From positions 1,612,001 through 1,676,000 of the forward strand of contig NZ_CP173427.1 of NCBI RefSeq assembly GCF_045038035.1: 64,000 bases of DNA, written 5' to 3'. This document shows positions 18,551 through 27,982 of the stretch, one piece after another; position 1 is the stretch's first letter; each line of letters opens with the position of its first letter. The notes beneath the pieces are model-generated. The model ran no database searches, was not told the DNA's origin, and saw only the letters and a program-made list of their open reading frames with translations. Both the position numbers and the translations under genes were made by a program. This stretch comes from Paenibacillus_F chitinolyticus_A (GTDB lineage Bacteria > Bacillota > Bacilli > Paenibacillales > NBRC-103111).

Positions 18551-19363
18551 ATGGAATTTCAATTAGCCGCTGTACATAAGGAAATTTCGAAGGTGCTGAA
18601 GGACCGCTTCAAGGCGGAGCTTGCTTTTATCCAGTTGAAGCCGGGCAATCCGGGGGCGCTCACCGAGGCGCATAAGCTTTTGTCCAAATTTCAGGATAAG
18701 GAGCTGAAGGCAGCGTTTCTGCCTCTGATAGAGGAGGAGCTTGACAAGCGCAACAGTCAATGTAAAAAGACGCTGTCGGTGTTCCTCCAGGCCGCCAAGG
18801 ATGCGGGCTTCGGCCTCCGCGAGATGGCAGGCGGCTGGCGGGTCGGTCCGCTATACCTAGAACTGGATACGACGGATGCTAAGGTGCGATTCAGCTATAA
18901 CCGGACACCGATCGGCGGTGTGGTACAGGCGGATAGCGAAGCGGTTGTGATGGACGGCTTTCAGGCGGCGTTGACGCAGCTGCAGCAGGAGGCGCTTCCA
19001 GAAGAGCAGCTCGGGGAGCTGTTCACGAAGGCGTACCAGATGGCGCTCGCTTATACGGGCAAGGCACCGGGCGAGCGGGTGTACGTCCGGACGGTAGCGA
19101 AGCTGTTTGGCTTCCTCGCCGCCGATCTCACCCACAATGGAGCAAAGGGTAAAGGCTCTGCAGAGTATCCGTTGTGGGCGTTCCAATACAATCTGGACAC
19201 GTACCGCAAAATCGCCTCCAGCCTCCCGAACCACCAGCGGCTCGGACTGCTGACAGGCAGCCAAACGGAGACGTCCAAGGAAGGCTTGACGATCAACGGA
19301 CTCGACCCGAACGTCGACTATAACATGATCTGCCACGTAGCTGCGGCATTGGCTGCGAATTAG
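18551..19363 (+). CDS. uncharacterised operon protein
   Basis: 270 residues; ATG with AGGAGG upstream. Mixed alpha/beta composition, no signal peptide, no membrane segment. A helical N-terminus (1-90) precedes a region with a WRVGPLYLELDTTDAKVRFSYN strand pattern and a helical C-terminus. No family recognised. It lies between the HelD-like gene and three P-loop ATPase genes with gaps of 14 bases on each side, so it is probably a subunit or adaptor of the same system. Confidence 0.7.
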   Translation: MEFQLAAVHKEISKVLKDRFKAELAFIQLKPGNPGALTEAHKLLSKFQDKELKAAFLPLIEEELDKRNSQCKKTLSVFLQAAKDAGFGLREMAGGWRVGPLYLELDTTDAKVRFSYNRTPIGGVVQADSEAVVMDGFQAALTQLQQEALPEEQLGELFTKAYQMALAYTGKAPGERVYVRTVAKLFGFLAADLTHNGAKGKGSAEYPLWAFQYNLDTYRKIASSLPNHQRLGLLTGSQTETSKEGLTINGLDPNVDYNMICHVAAALAAN

Positions 19364-19377
19364 GACGGGACCAAGCT

Positions 19378-20553
19378 ATGAGCGCTATTATGATACAGAC
19401 ATCAGAGGATCGGGAAAAGCTTTTGGATACTCTTGAGCAAGTCGCGCAATCCGGCATCGTTTCTCCAGATTCGGCCCACCTCATTGACGTCGGGAACGGC
19501 CCTTATTTGAATTACGCGGAACGGGAGCTGTTTCGCGGCTTGGCGATGCAGGGCGGCGCTACGGTCAAATTGTTCGAGGGCACCTATGGAGCGGGGAAAT
19601 CGCATCTGCTTCAGCTGCTTAGGCACCGGGCACTCTCCTGCGGCATGGCCGTCGCTTACTTCGACCTGTCGCAGGATATGCGGCTAGAGGACTGGAAGCA
19701 GATTACGCAGTTTTTCCTGGAGCAGCTGGAGTGGAGGAACGGGGGCCGAACGGTTCGTTCTTTGCCACACATCCTTGAGGCTCTGGAGGCAGACCAGTCG
19801 GAGCGAGCGTTGAGCCTGCGTAAAGCGAAGCTCCCTCACCCCGGGATGCAGCATGCCATGTGGTGGGGTGTTCACCGCGGTCAGCATGGAGACAACTCCC
19901 GTAGGCTTCTCCATGAGTATTTGAACGGCGGACGTGTAGCCGCTGCCGACTTCAAGCGATATGGCTTGACCGGGATCAAGGGCTACCTTTCCCAGCGCAA
20001 TGCCGAGCAATACATGAAAACCGTTCTTGCAGGGCTCCGTCTGTTGGGTGTGCCCGGTGTGCTGCTCTTGTTCGACGAGAACGAGCGGACGCTTCAGCCG
20101 AAGGGCAAAATGCCTACGCGTAAACTCAACATTGCAGCGAATCTGATGCGCCGGTTCATCGATGGATGCACAACTGGCGCGCTGCCGGGAACAGTTGCCG
20201 TGTTCGCGGTGCTGCCTGGCTTTATCTCCATGTGTACGGAGGAGTATCCGGCCTTGGGGCAGCGCCTGATTCCGCCTCATCTCGATCTCGGGAAGGCCTG
20301 GCGTCTCACCGCCTCAAGCGTAGAGAAAGTGAATGCCAATGCGACGCCGGAAGCGTTCCTCGAGGAGGCGGCGGATCATTTTACCGAGCTGGTACGTATT
20401 CTTGGCGGCCGTTCGGAGGGTCTTGCCGCGGAACTGCGGGCTAAGGGCATGGAGGTGCTTCAGAAGCAAGCGGACGAAGGGCATAAACGTATGCTAATGA
20501 AAACGCTGGCGTATAACAGCTTATTACGACTGGAGCAGGAGGAATATCGATGA
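19378..20553 (+). CDS. P-loop ATPase 1 (DUF2791/BrxD-like)
   Basis: 391 residues. Walker A GTYGAGKS is at 68-75 and Walker B LLLFDEN with Asp233-Glu234 follows; the segment after it, ending in a VFAVLPGFIS strand, resembles a sensor-1 region. The spacing and the GxYGxGKSH loop are those of the DUF2791 (BrxC/BrxD-type) ATPases of BREX phage-exclusion systems. Its stop overlaps the next ATPase start (ATGA). It is the first of three different P-loop ATPases of the same class in tandem, which suggests a hetero-oligomeric ring or a triplicated BrxD. No methylase or PglZ gene accompanies it in the window. Confidence 0.82.
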   Translation: MSAIMIQTSEDREKLLDTLEQVAQSGIVSPDSAHLIDVGNGPYLNYAERELFRGLAMQGGATVKLFEGTYGAGKSHLLQLLRHRALSCGMAVAYFDLSQDMRLEDWKQITQFFLEQLEWRNGGRTVRSLPHILEALEADQSERALSLRKAKLPHPGMQHAMWWGVHRGQHGDNSRRLLHEYLNGGRVAAADFKRYGLTGIKGYLSQRNAEQYMKTVLAGLRLLGVPGVLLLFDENERTLQPKGKMPTRKLNIAANLMRRFIDGCTTGALPGTVAVFAVLPGFISMCTEEYPALGQRLIPPHLDLGKAWRLTASSVEKVNANATPEAFLEEAADHFTELVRILGGRSEGLAAELRAKGMEVLQKQADEGHKRMLMKTLAYNSLLRLEQEEYR

Positions 20554-21770
20554 CTCAAGAACGCGCCAACCATGTGCTCTCGATGATTGAAACGATGGCC
20601 CAGAACGGCACGGCCCCGGAGGAGGGCTGCAGTCTGTTTGGCGTCGGCTTTGATGCGGCTTTTGAGAAGCTGAGAAATAAATACATCCGCGACCAGTTTA
20701 AACGGGGACGTTCTTCGGAGAAATTCATCGTCGGTCCCTTTGGCTCGGGCAAGTCGCATTTTCTGCATCAGTTGATTGAGGTGGCCCGATCGGAGAGTTG
20801 CGTTACAGCTAAGGTCACGTTGAATAAAAATGTGGATTTTACCCGTTACATGCTCGTGTTCCGGGAAATTGCCCATGAGCTGCGCACTCCGCGCTCCCAG
20901 CGGCATGGTATCCGCGCCCTTATTCAGGAGGCGGTTGCGTACAAACGAAATCAGGTGCCGGATAACCCGGCTGCTGCCGAGATGCTGCTGAACGGGTGGA
21001 TCTCCGCTCTGTCGGATGTGGATTACAAGTGGCCCTTCTATGGGCAGCTGCTTCGGCAGGCATGTGCGGCTTGCGCGGAGAACCAGGAGGAACGGCTGGA
21101 ATCGCTGTGCCGCTGGCTGGGAGGAGAGATGGACAACGCCGAGCACGTCAAGCTGCTTAAGGCGCCGAAGATCACCAGCGCGGAAAGCAACCTGTACGCG
21201 ATCCGTGCGCTGCACACGCTGGCCCAGTTCGTCCGTCAGGTGGGCTGGAGCGGAACAGTCGTCGGTTTCGACGAGGCCGAGCAGGGCTTCCAGGTGGACA
21301 CACGCAAGAAGCAGCGCATCCTCTCCATGCTGATGGCGGACATTAACGGGCTTAACGCTTTGCAAAACGGCTCGCTGCTCATGGCTTATGCGCTTACACC
21401 GGATATCGTTGCCGATTTCGATACGTTCCCTGCCCTGCAGCAGCGCGTGCTGCATCCCGGAGCCGATTTCTTTGAGGGCAACGTACTGGCGCCTCTGATC
21501 GATCTGCAGCGGAGACAAAACCGTGACCAGGAGCTGGTCGAGATTGCGGGCCGGCTGGTGAGTCTTATGTACAGCCATTGGGCGGATAGCATGGCGGTTC
21601 CGGAAGCAGAGGCGCTTGGGCGGGCTCAGGCTGCCGCATCACGTCTGGCGGCAGAGGACCTCAGTTCGAGCGTACGCCGGACGCTGGTGAAGGAAGTGTG
21701 TACCATGTTGATGAACATCTACGACGACGGCTGGGCCTTCGTTGCGACAGGCCAGGAAACGGAGGTATAG
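20550..21770 (+). CDS. P-loop ATPase 2 (DUF2791/BrxD-like)
   Basis: 406 residues, overlapping the previous gene by 4 bases. Walker A GPFGSGKSH begins at residue 62 and Walker B VVGFDEAEQG has Asp241-Glu242. After Walker A the KVTLNKNVDFTRY segment and the FREIAHEL helix fit BrxD-like proteins. Sequence differs clearly from the ATPases on both sides, so this is not a recent duplication. The next gene starts 4 bases downstream. An ATP-driven role in sensing or loading onto DNA is the expected function by family. Confidence 0.82.
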   Translation: MTQERANHVLSMIETMAQNGTAPEEGCSLFGVGFDAAFEKLRNKYIRDQFKRGRSSEKFIVGPFGSGKSHFLHQLIEVARSESCVTAKVTLNKNVDFTRYMLVFREIAHELRTPRSQRHGIRALIQEAVAYKRNQVPDNPAAAEMLLNGWISALSDVDYKWPFYGQLLRQACAACAENQEERLESLCRWLGGEMDNAEHVKLLKAPKITSAESNLYAIRALHTLAQFVRQVGWSGTVVGFDEAEQGFQVDTRKKQRILSMLMADINGLNALQNGSLLMAYALTPDIVADFDTFPALQQRVLHPGADFFEGNVLAPLIDLQRRQNRDQELVEIAGRLVSLMYSHWADSMAVPEAEALGRAQAAASRLAAEDLSSSVRRTLVKEVCTMLMNIYDDGWAFVATGQETEV

Positions 21771-21773
21771 GCT

Positions 21774-23378
21774 ATGTGGACACCTGCGCACGGAGAACGG
21801 GTCGCCGTTACCGGTCTCGGCTTAGGCACCGTTGTCAAGGCTACGCCACGAGGAGCCATCGTCGAGCTGGATGCGCCATATTCGACAAGAGCAGAATTTA
21901 ATACGGCGAATATTTCATTGGTTGAAGGAGCTGCAGGTTCATCTGGGATGCAGGCCGCCAGGACTGGGGCTGCTGCGAGCCACAGTTCACCGCAGGGGAA
22001 CGGGCCTGCTGTAGCAGCCGGTTCTGCTGGTGCTGGAGCAGCACAGTCACACTCCCCGCCGCTCAGCAAGGCTGCTCCAGCGGCGTCCGGGCATTTGGCA
22101 CGCATCGGCCAGCTGATCGGTGCGAGGCCGAAGCCGCCCGGTTCAGGAGGGGTGCAAGTACCTTCGCTAGAGCCTGGGCCAGGTGCATCTGCGACTTCTG
22201 GGGGGACTCCACCTGCGGCGGCCCCATCGCCTATGCCAGCACCGCCTTTGTCCGACCCGGGCTTCGAGGCTCGCTGCTCGCTGGAGGCGCTGCGGTTCGG
22301 ACTCGTGCCGCATCGTCACATCGAGCAGTTTACCCTGGGTTATGAGCAGCTAAGCAAGTGGATTAACTCATCCTTCCCTGTTTTGGAGCCACGCGTGCAC
22401 AAGGTCATTGGTGCATATGGCACAGGCAAAAGCCATACGATGTCCGCCATCCGGACCCTTGCGAAGCGGGAAGGCTACATGGTTGCTCACGTCGAGGTAA
22501 ACGGCGAAGGTATGACCTTGTCCGACCCGGCTAAGCTAATCCATGCGATCTACAGCACGCTTCACAGCCAGGAGGAGGAGACAGAGTATCCACTGGTAGG
22601 CTTGTTGGAGAAGGTGATCCAAAATAGCACATCCTCGTATTTGCCTTTATCCGGGCTGCGGGCGGTTGATGCTCATTTGGGCGTCGTCTCGATGCTGCAG
22701 CATGCCGGTACGCTGGATATTTGGACCGAGCAGCTGGAGGCCGTCTTCAGCGGGAGCGACGAAGTATCGGCGACCGATCTGGACCGGGAGTTGCGTAAGC
22801 AAACACGAGCGAGTGTGCAGGTTTTCCCTGCGGTCCCGCGCTCTCTTCTCGACCGCCCGAACGGCTTAGTCGAATCGCTGCTAGGAACGGCTTGGCTAGC
22901 TAAGGCTGCAGGGTATAAGGGGCTTATCATTACGATCGACGAATTCGAGACGGAGAACAAGCATCTGACCAAGGCACAGAAGCAGAAGCTGATGCTGACC
23001 TTGAGGGCGATAGAATGTTATGTCAGTGGACAACGCAATTTGCCAAAGGTGCCGCTAGCACTCTATTTTGGTACCGTGGGAGACTCGATGGACGAGGGAG
23101 ACGTCTACCTGAACGATCTGGTCGAAGCAAGTGGAGGCTCCGCATTGGAACTGCGTTTTTTCCAAAAGGAGGAGCGGCTCGAACTCGCCAATCGAATTTA
23201 CCGCTTTTATCAAGAGGCGTATCAGCTTCAGCGCCCTTACGATCCGAATGTAGCCGACCGCGTGCATACGCTGCTGGACGGACGCGGGTATGTAGAGAGC
23301 GAGCTGCTGAGGCAGTTTATCAAATGGTATATGGCGTTCCTGGACGTACTGTACGGACCGCCGAAGGAGATGGCTTAG
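21774..23378 (+). CDS. P-loop ATPase 3 with SH3-like N-terminus and Ala/Pro-rich linker
   Basis: 534 residues. Residues 1-50 form a small beta-rich module (HGERVAVTGLGLGTVVK) of the KOW/SH3-like look. An Ala/Gly/Pro/Ser-rich low-complexity linker runs from about 55 to 165. The ATPase domain follows with Walker A GAYGTGKSH at 213 and Walker B LIITIDEFE with Asp389-Glu390. The overall core again resembles the DUF2791/BrxC-BrxD class. The flexible linker may tether a nucleic-acid- or protein-binding module. The helicase gene starts one base after its stop codon. Confidence 0.8.
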   Translation: MWTPAHGERVAVTGLGLGTVVKATPRGAIVELDAPYSTRAEFNTANISLVEGAAGSSGMQAARTGAAASHSSPQGNGPAVAAGSAGAGAAQSHSPPLSKAAPAASGHLARIGQLIGARPKPPGSGGVQVPSLEPGPGASATSGGTPPAAAPSPMPAPPLSDPGFEARCSLEALRFGLVPHRHIEQFTLGYEQLSKWINSSFPVLEPRVHKVIGAYGTGKSHTMSAIRTLAKREGYMVAHVEVNGEGMTLSDPAKLIHAIYSTLHSQEEETEYPLVGLLEKVIQNSTSSYLPLSGLRAVDAHLGVVSMLQHAGTLDIWTEQLEAVFSGSDEVSATDLDRELRKQTRASVQVFPAVPRSLLDRPNGLVESLLGTAWLAKAAGYKGLIITIDEFETENKHLTKAQKQKLMLTLRAIECYVSGQRNLPKVPLALYFGTVGDSMDEGDVYLNDLVEASGGSALELRFFQKEERLELANRIYRFYQEAYQLQRPYDPNVADRVHTLLDGRGYVESELLRQFIKWYMAFLDVLYGPPKEMA

Positions 23379-23379
23379 T

Positions 23380-25464
23380 TTGACAACATCACAGGAGCTC
23401 GAGAAGGACCGTCAACTGAGCAGGCGTCTTCCTACGGTATGGCCGGTGTTCTTCCAGCGCTTCGGACGGCTGACTCCGGTCCAGCGGGAAGCGATCGGGC
23501 CGATTCTGGACGGTCGGAACATTCTCATCTGTGCAGCAACTGCCAGCGGCAAGACCGAGGCAGCTTATGCTCCGCTAGTAGAGCGGCTGAAGGGGATGTC
23601 CGGTCCGTGGACGATCTTGTATCTGTCACCTACCCGGGCGCTCGTCAACGACATCCATGCAAGGCTCGGTCCGGCCGCAGAGCGGCTCGGGCTTCGTCTC
23701 GTGCGCCGTACGGGGGAATACAAATGGGAGTCGGAGGCGGTTCCGCATATTCTTGTTACGACGCCAGAGTCACTTGACAGTATGCTGTGCCGTGGTTTGG
23801 CCGAGGATGGAAGCGCTCACGTTCTGGCTCACGTCCGCGCCGTCGTACTCGACGAAATTCATCTGCTGCACGGATCTCCGCGCGGCGAGCAGACAAGATG
23901 GCTAATCGAGCGGCTGAAACGGCTGGTGGCTCATGCTTATGATTCAGGCTGGACTCGGAGCAAACAATTGCAGATCGTCGGCCTCAGCGCAACGGTCGCC
24001 GAGCCTCAGGCCGTCATTGACACCTTTCTTCCCGGCGGCGGACTCGTGTTCGTACCCGGAAAGCGGGAGATTATTGAAGTGGTGCCGCCTGGCATGCGGT
24101 TTGCTCCTGTGGAGCGAGCCCTCCCGGCGTATCTCGGTGCAAAGGGACGAAGCTCTGAGAAATGGGTCGTCTTCTGCAATAACCGCAAGCGCGTGGACGA
24201 GCTCACCGAACTACTGTGCAAGGAGCTGCGGGTTTTTGGGTATTCTGTCGGTGCGCACCACGGCAGCTTGGGGAAGACACTGCGCGAGATGACCGAGCGG
24301 GACGTGCGCCGACTCGACCGCTACGTGCTGGTTGCCACCTCGACCATCGAGATAGGGGTCGACATCGGCGACGTCGACGGCGTCGCCCTGGACGCTCCGC
24401 CGCCGGATATGGCAGCTTTCCTGCAGCGCATCGGCCGCGGCAATCGCCGCTCGCAGCATACGCAGGTCATGCTGTGCGCCCGCTCTGAGCAGGACGCGGT
24501 GTTGCAGGAGGCGATGCTCGAAGCGGCTCGCGTAGGCTGGTTTGCTAATCAACCAGTAGGCCCGATCAGCTCCGTACTGCGGCAGCAGGTACTGTCTTAC
24601 ATATTTCAGGGTAAGGGGGGAGTGCGCAGTCGGGAGTTTATTTGCCGTCTGTTCGAGAAGGAAGTGGATGGCGCCATTATGCAGGAACTGCTAACGATGA
24701 TGGCTAACGGCGGTGATATTCATGATACACCGAGGGGGGTTCGCTTAACGACCAAGGCAAGAGATCGGGCCTTGCGGGGCGAGCTTCACTCTGTCATCGA
24801 GACGCTGCCAGGCCAAACCGCCGTGGATTCGGTCACTGGGCGGAGGCTGGCTAACCAAGTAAAACACTTGAAAGGCAAAGGACTTAGCATCGGCGGTAAC
24901 CACTTTCAAGTGGTCGAACGCTCTGCTTACTCTCTCAAGGTCAAGTCCTCAGCCCGGCTGCCCGATGGCGAAAGTCAATGGTCATACGTGAGCGGTCCGG
25001 CAAACCGGAGGACCGAGCATCCGATGGTGCTTCGCCACAAGCTGCAGCTGGCGGAGGGGGAGTGGCCTGTCGTGCAGGATAAGGACGGGTATTACTGCGC
25101 CTTCCACCTCGGCGGCGTGCGTATGAGCCTCGCCTTGCGGCTGTTGTCCGTCTACGTCGCACCCGAGGAACGACCGTCGAAGATCACGCCGTACTACGTC
25201 AGCTTCCGCGAGGAGCTGAAGCCACGCTGGCTAGTTCATCCTGCAGCAGACCTCTTACACGTCGCTGTGAGCATCAGGTTGGATACTGCTGAGAGCCAGT
25301 TAGGTCTGCCACTGGCAAACCGGATGCTGCCAGATAAGCTTCGCCTGCGAGATGTGCAAGGCTGGCTGCGGCCGGAGGGGCTTGTGCAAGAGTTGCGGGA
25401 GTCGGTTTGGACGCGTGCGGAGGAGGAAACAGTAGAGGTGTTGGGGTTGTTTATTGGAAATTAG
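23380..25464 (+). CDS. Lhr/BrxHI-like DEAD-box superfamily 2 helicase
   Basis: 694 residues from a TTG start with GGAGA upstream, one base after the previous gene. Motif I AATASGKTE begins at residue 52 and motif II DEIH is at 158-161. Motif V TSTIEIGVDIGDV is followed by motif VI QRIGRGNRR. After the two RecA domains there is a winged-helix and a long C-terminal region, as in Lhr-type helicases, which unwind 3'-tailed DNA or DNA-RNA hybrids. In type 2 BREX an Lhr-like helicase (BrxHI) is encoded next to BrxD; the same pairing is seen here. It is the last gene of the operon and is followed by about 440 noncoding bases. Confidence 0.86.
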   Translation: MTTSQELEKDRQLSRRLPTVWPVFFQRFGRLTPVQREAIGPILDGRNILICAATASGKTEAAYAPLVERLKGMSGPWTILYLSPTRALVNDIHARLGPAAERLGLRLVRRTGEYKWESEAVPHILVTTPESLDSMLCRGLAEDGSAHVLAHVRAVVLDEIHLLHGSPRGEQTRWLIERLKRLVAHAYDSGWTRSKQLQIVGLSATVAEPQAVIDTFLPGGGLVFVPGKREIIEVVPPGMRFAPVERALPAYLGAKGRSSEKWVVFCNNRKRVDELTELLCKELRVFGYSVGAHHGSLGKTLREMTERDVRRLDRYVLVATSTIEIGVDIGDVDGVALDAPPPDMAAFLQRIGRGNRRSQHTQVMLCARSEQDAVLQEAMLEAARVGWFANQPVGPISSVLRQQVLSYIFQGKGGVRSREFICRLFEKEVDGAIMQELLTMMANGGDIHDTPRGVRLTTKARDRALRGELHSVIETLPGQTAVDSVTGRRLANQVKHLKGKGLSIGGNHFQVVERSAYSLKVKSSARLPDGESQWSYVSGPANRRTEHPMVLRHKLQLAEGEWPVVQDKDGYYCAFHLGGVRMSLALRLLSVYVAPEERPSKITPYYVSFREELKPRWLVHPAADLLHVAVSIRLDTAESQLGLPLANRMLPDKLRLRDVQGWLRPEGLVQELRESVWTRAEEETVEVLGLFIGN

Positions 25465-25851
25465 GGCTAGTCTAAAATTAACAACTGCTGTTAGGCCTAT
25501 AGTAGTAATTGTCGACATTAAAGGCATGAAACAGAAATCAATGCTTGGCGGAGAGAGTATCATCATTTCTATCGATCTTTGAAGAAAAGATTCATCTCAT
25601 TTTACGCGGGTCTATAAGAATGTTGAAATTAATCATTACTAGAATTATAATGTAATCAGTCCTTCTATCGCTTCTGTTCCCAACGGAAGCCTAATGAGCT
25701 GCCATCCTCTGGCCCAAATCATGTCCTCGCGGGACAGCTGATTGATACCTATCCACGAGCCGTGAGCTTAACGGTATCCAATTCCCTTTATGGAGATTAA
25801 TTACACCACAGGACTAGTCTGTCTTTGTGTACTATAATTGTTCAAATAAAT
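25465..25851. other. noncoding stretch between the helicase and recombinase genes
   Basis: No coding sequence supported. Base composition falls from GC-rich to AT-rich across this stretch, marking the transition to the recombinase trio. A possible left end of that element should be here, but I could not see a copy of the repeat found at 29621-29711. Confidence 0.5.
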
Positions 25852-25898
25852 GAACCCGAATGAAAGCATGTTTTCTTTGCTTTCTTCGGGTTCTTTTT
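25852..25898. terminator. bidirectional terminator hairpin
   Basis: Long stem made of GAACCCGAA/TTCGGGTTC and GAAAGC/GCTTTC, followed on the plus strand by TTTTTG. It lies 5 bases beyond the stop codon of the last minus-strand recombinase and can also stop transcription from the helicase operon. Confidence 0.75.
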
Positions 25899-25902
25899 GT
25901 TG

Positions 25903-26844
25903 TTATTCAATTAGAGTTGAGCACGCGTCGTTCAACAGCTTGGCAGCGTCAACTGGAGGAACATATCGCAAAGTTGTCGACAGCTGCTTATGGCGTAGTT
26001 GGCGCTTAATGGCGATGATGTCAATTCCACTTTTTTGCATCAAGTATGCCGTTGTATGCCGGAAACTATGGGCTGTGACTTTCTTTAGTATTCCGGCTTC
26101 CCGACAAAACGCCTTAATGATCCGGTTTAACGCTTCCTTGGTTAAGGGACGATTATTCTCGAAGAAAACCTCTGGATGGCCGGATTTCAGCCATTCTTGT
26201 ATAGAAGGATGATTCAAATAACGTTCCAACTCTTCAACGAGGGAATCGGGCATGTAAACGACTTCGGATATGGTTTTCTGTCCTTTATTCACTATAATAA
26301 CCCTGCGCTCAAAATCAATCTGTTCAAGCGTTAACTGTATGATCTCCCTGTTTCGAAGAGCGGTCGTAGTCATTAGCAAAAATAGGGTGAAGTACTTCCG
26401 GACAAATGGGTCGGCTTTAATAGCCACTTGAAATAATTTCTGACACTCTTCGAGCGAAAGAGAACGATCAATAATTCGTCTTTCGTAATAAGGGTTTGGG
26501 AAATTTTTCATGGGGTTTTGCTTAACCATACCAAGGCCATGGAGTAATGTGAAAAAGTGCTTCAGATAAACTATGTTATTGAAAATGGTATTCTTTGAGG
26601 CCTGATATCTTTGCTTCAAGAACTCAATATAACCATCGATGCAATTAGCATCAATAGGACGATAGGTCTCGGATTCCGTGTCGTAGTAAAATTTATCGAA
26701 ATCCAGTTCTCCATCGTAATCCTGACTAAGGTAGTGCTCAAATTTGAGGAATTGACGGCTATAAGTGTATTTTGCCGATTCTTTAAGATGGGTATGTTTC
26801 TTCCAATTGGCATAGTATGGAGAGTCCAATAATAAGTGGCTCAT
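25903..26844 (-). CDS. tyrosine recombinase, third of a trio
   Basis: 313 residues. The C-terminal catalytic domain has the first Arg in TALRNREI, the HSFRH box (His-x-x-Arg), RHKQLSTTLRY with the box III histidine and the nucleophile Tyr. The N-terminal 100 residues are a SAM-like core-binding domain. The start codon overlaps the stop of the preceding recombinase gene by 4 bases (ATGA). Three recombinases in one operon is the hallmark of recombinase-in-trio (RIT) elements, where all three are thought to be needed. GC content is far below that of the flanking clusters. Confidence 0.9.
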   Translation of the reverse strand: MSHLLLDSPYYANWKKHTHLKESAKYTYSRQFLKFEHYLSQDYDGELDFDKFYYDTESETYRPIDANCIDGYIEFLKQRYQASKNTIFNNIVYLKHFFTLLHGLGMVKQNPMKNFPNPYYERRIIDRSLSLEECQKLFQVAIKADPFVRKYFTLFLLMTTTALRNREIIQLTLEQIDFERRVIIVNKGQKTISEVVYMPDSLVEELERYLNHPSIQEWLKSGHPEVFFENNRPLTKEALNRIIKAFCREAGILKKVTAHSFRHTTAYLMQKSGIDIIAIKRQLRHKQLSTTLRYVPPVDAAKLLNDACSTLIE

Positions 26845-27968
26845 TTTTTCTCCAGCCTTTCCTTAATTTGCTTCATGACTTCTTGAGCAAATGGGTGCTT
26901 GTTAATGGCGTCTCGAAGCTGATCATCGAATAGCCGCAAGTATTTCATTGTGCTGTCGATCGATTCGTGTCCTAAAAGCTTCGAGAGGGTGTATATATCG
27001 ATCCCTGCTTCAAGGCCTTGAACGGCAAAAGAATGACGAAAAGAGTGAGGACCTAAACGATCTTTGTCTTCCTCCTTTATCGACTGAGACTCGCGAATAA
27101 TACGTTTTATAAATTGCTGAATGGCTCTAGATGTGATGGGTTTATCCCCGGCAGTGCTTGAAAAGATATAGAGCCTTTGATAATCGGAATCTGGCATCAC
27201 CTCGCGAGCGCGACTGTATTTTTTCTCTATAAAATCTGTGAGCATCATTAAGGCGAGCTCGTTGATTTTTCGGACTTTCTTGGTATTCTCAGCCCCTTTG
27301 GGTGTTACCTTGATTGTTTGAGTATCAGGAGTGATATCACCGATTCTTAGATGGCAGAGCTCGTTTATGCGAATTCCACTCCCAAGGAAAGTCCAGATAA
27401 TTGCAGTGTAAAGGCTATCGTGGTTACGAGATTGAGCGATCTGCAAGATTTCCGCGATCTGCACTTTAGTAAAGGCTTTTGGTGCGTCATCGTTTGACCA
27501 TCGAACGCGTAGTATAGTCTTCAAGTCCCCGAGATCCTGATGGCCATAAAATATTTTGTATGTGGTCTTTATGAAGGTGCGAAGAAAGGAAGACTTCTTG
27601 GCTTTTGTATTAGGATCCTCATTAAGCTTAATATAGTCGGACAAGAATTCGCCGTTTGATACCTTTTCAAACTGCGGATCGTTTCCAAACTTTTCCTTCA
27701 CATGTTGCTGGAAAAGTTTCATCTCTGACCGATACGTTGTTTGCGTGGTCCGGCTAAGACCAGAAAACTTGCTGCTTTGATAGAAAGCATCAACGGCTTC
27801 GAGAAATGAAACGTTCCGCACTGCCGGGGGCATATTAGGTTTTGTCTGTGTCTGGACAGGAAAGGTTTCCATAACTTGTCGCATTTTCTCTGGACCATAA
27901 TGACTTAACAACTGGTTTAATTGTTCCTTGAGTTCAGAGTACTTAGTATCTCGGATTACTTTTGGCAT
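26841..27968 (-). CDS. tyrosine recombinase, second of a trio
   Basis: 375 residues with a full catalytic set: Arg in GSGIRINEL, PHSFRHSFA (box II), LGHESIDSTMKY (box III His and nucleophile Tyr). The N-terminal 180 residues include a core-binding domain and an extra helical extension. It overlaps the downstream recombinase gene by 4 bases and follows the upstream one by 14, so the three are co-transcribed. Confidence 0.9.
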   Translation of the reverse strand: MPKVIRDTKYSELKEQLNQLLSHYGPEKMRQVMETFPVQTQTKPNMPPAVRNVSFLEAVDAFYQSSKFSGLSRTTQTTYRSEMKLFQQHVKEKFGNDPQFEKVSNGEFLSDYIKLNEDPNTKAKKSSFLRTFIKTTYKIFYGHQDLGDLKTILRVRWSNDDAPKAFTKVQIAEILQIAQSRNHDSLYTAIIWTFLGSGIRINELCHLRIGDITPDTQTIKVTPKGAENTKKVRKINELALMMLTDFIEKKYSRAREVMPDSDYQRLYIFSSTAGDKPITSRAIQQFIKRIIRESQSIKEEDKDRLGPHSFRHSFAVQGLEAGIDIYTLSKLLGHESIDSTMKYLRLFDDQLRDAINKHPFAQEVMKQIKERLEKK

Positions 27969-27982
27969 GTGAACAACTCCTA

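Noticed and set aside
20460..21578. Long minus-strand frame opposite the second P-loop ATPase
   Set aside because: Fully contained within and antisense to a gene with clear Walker motifs.
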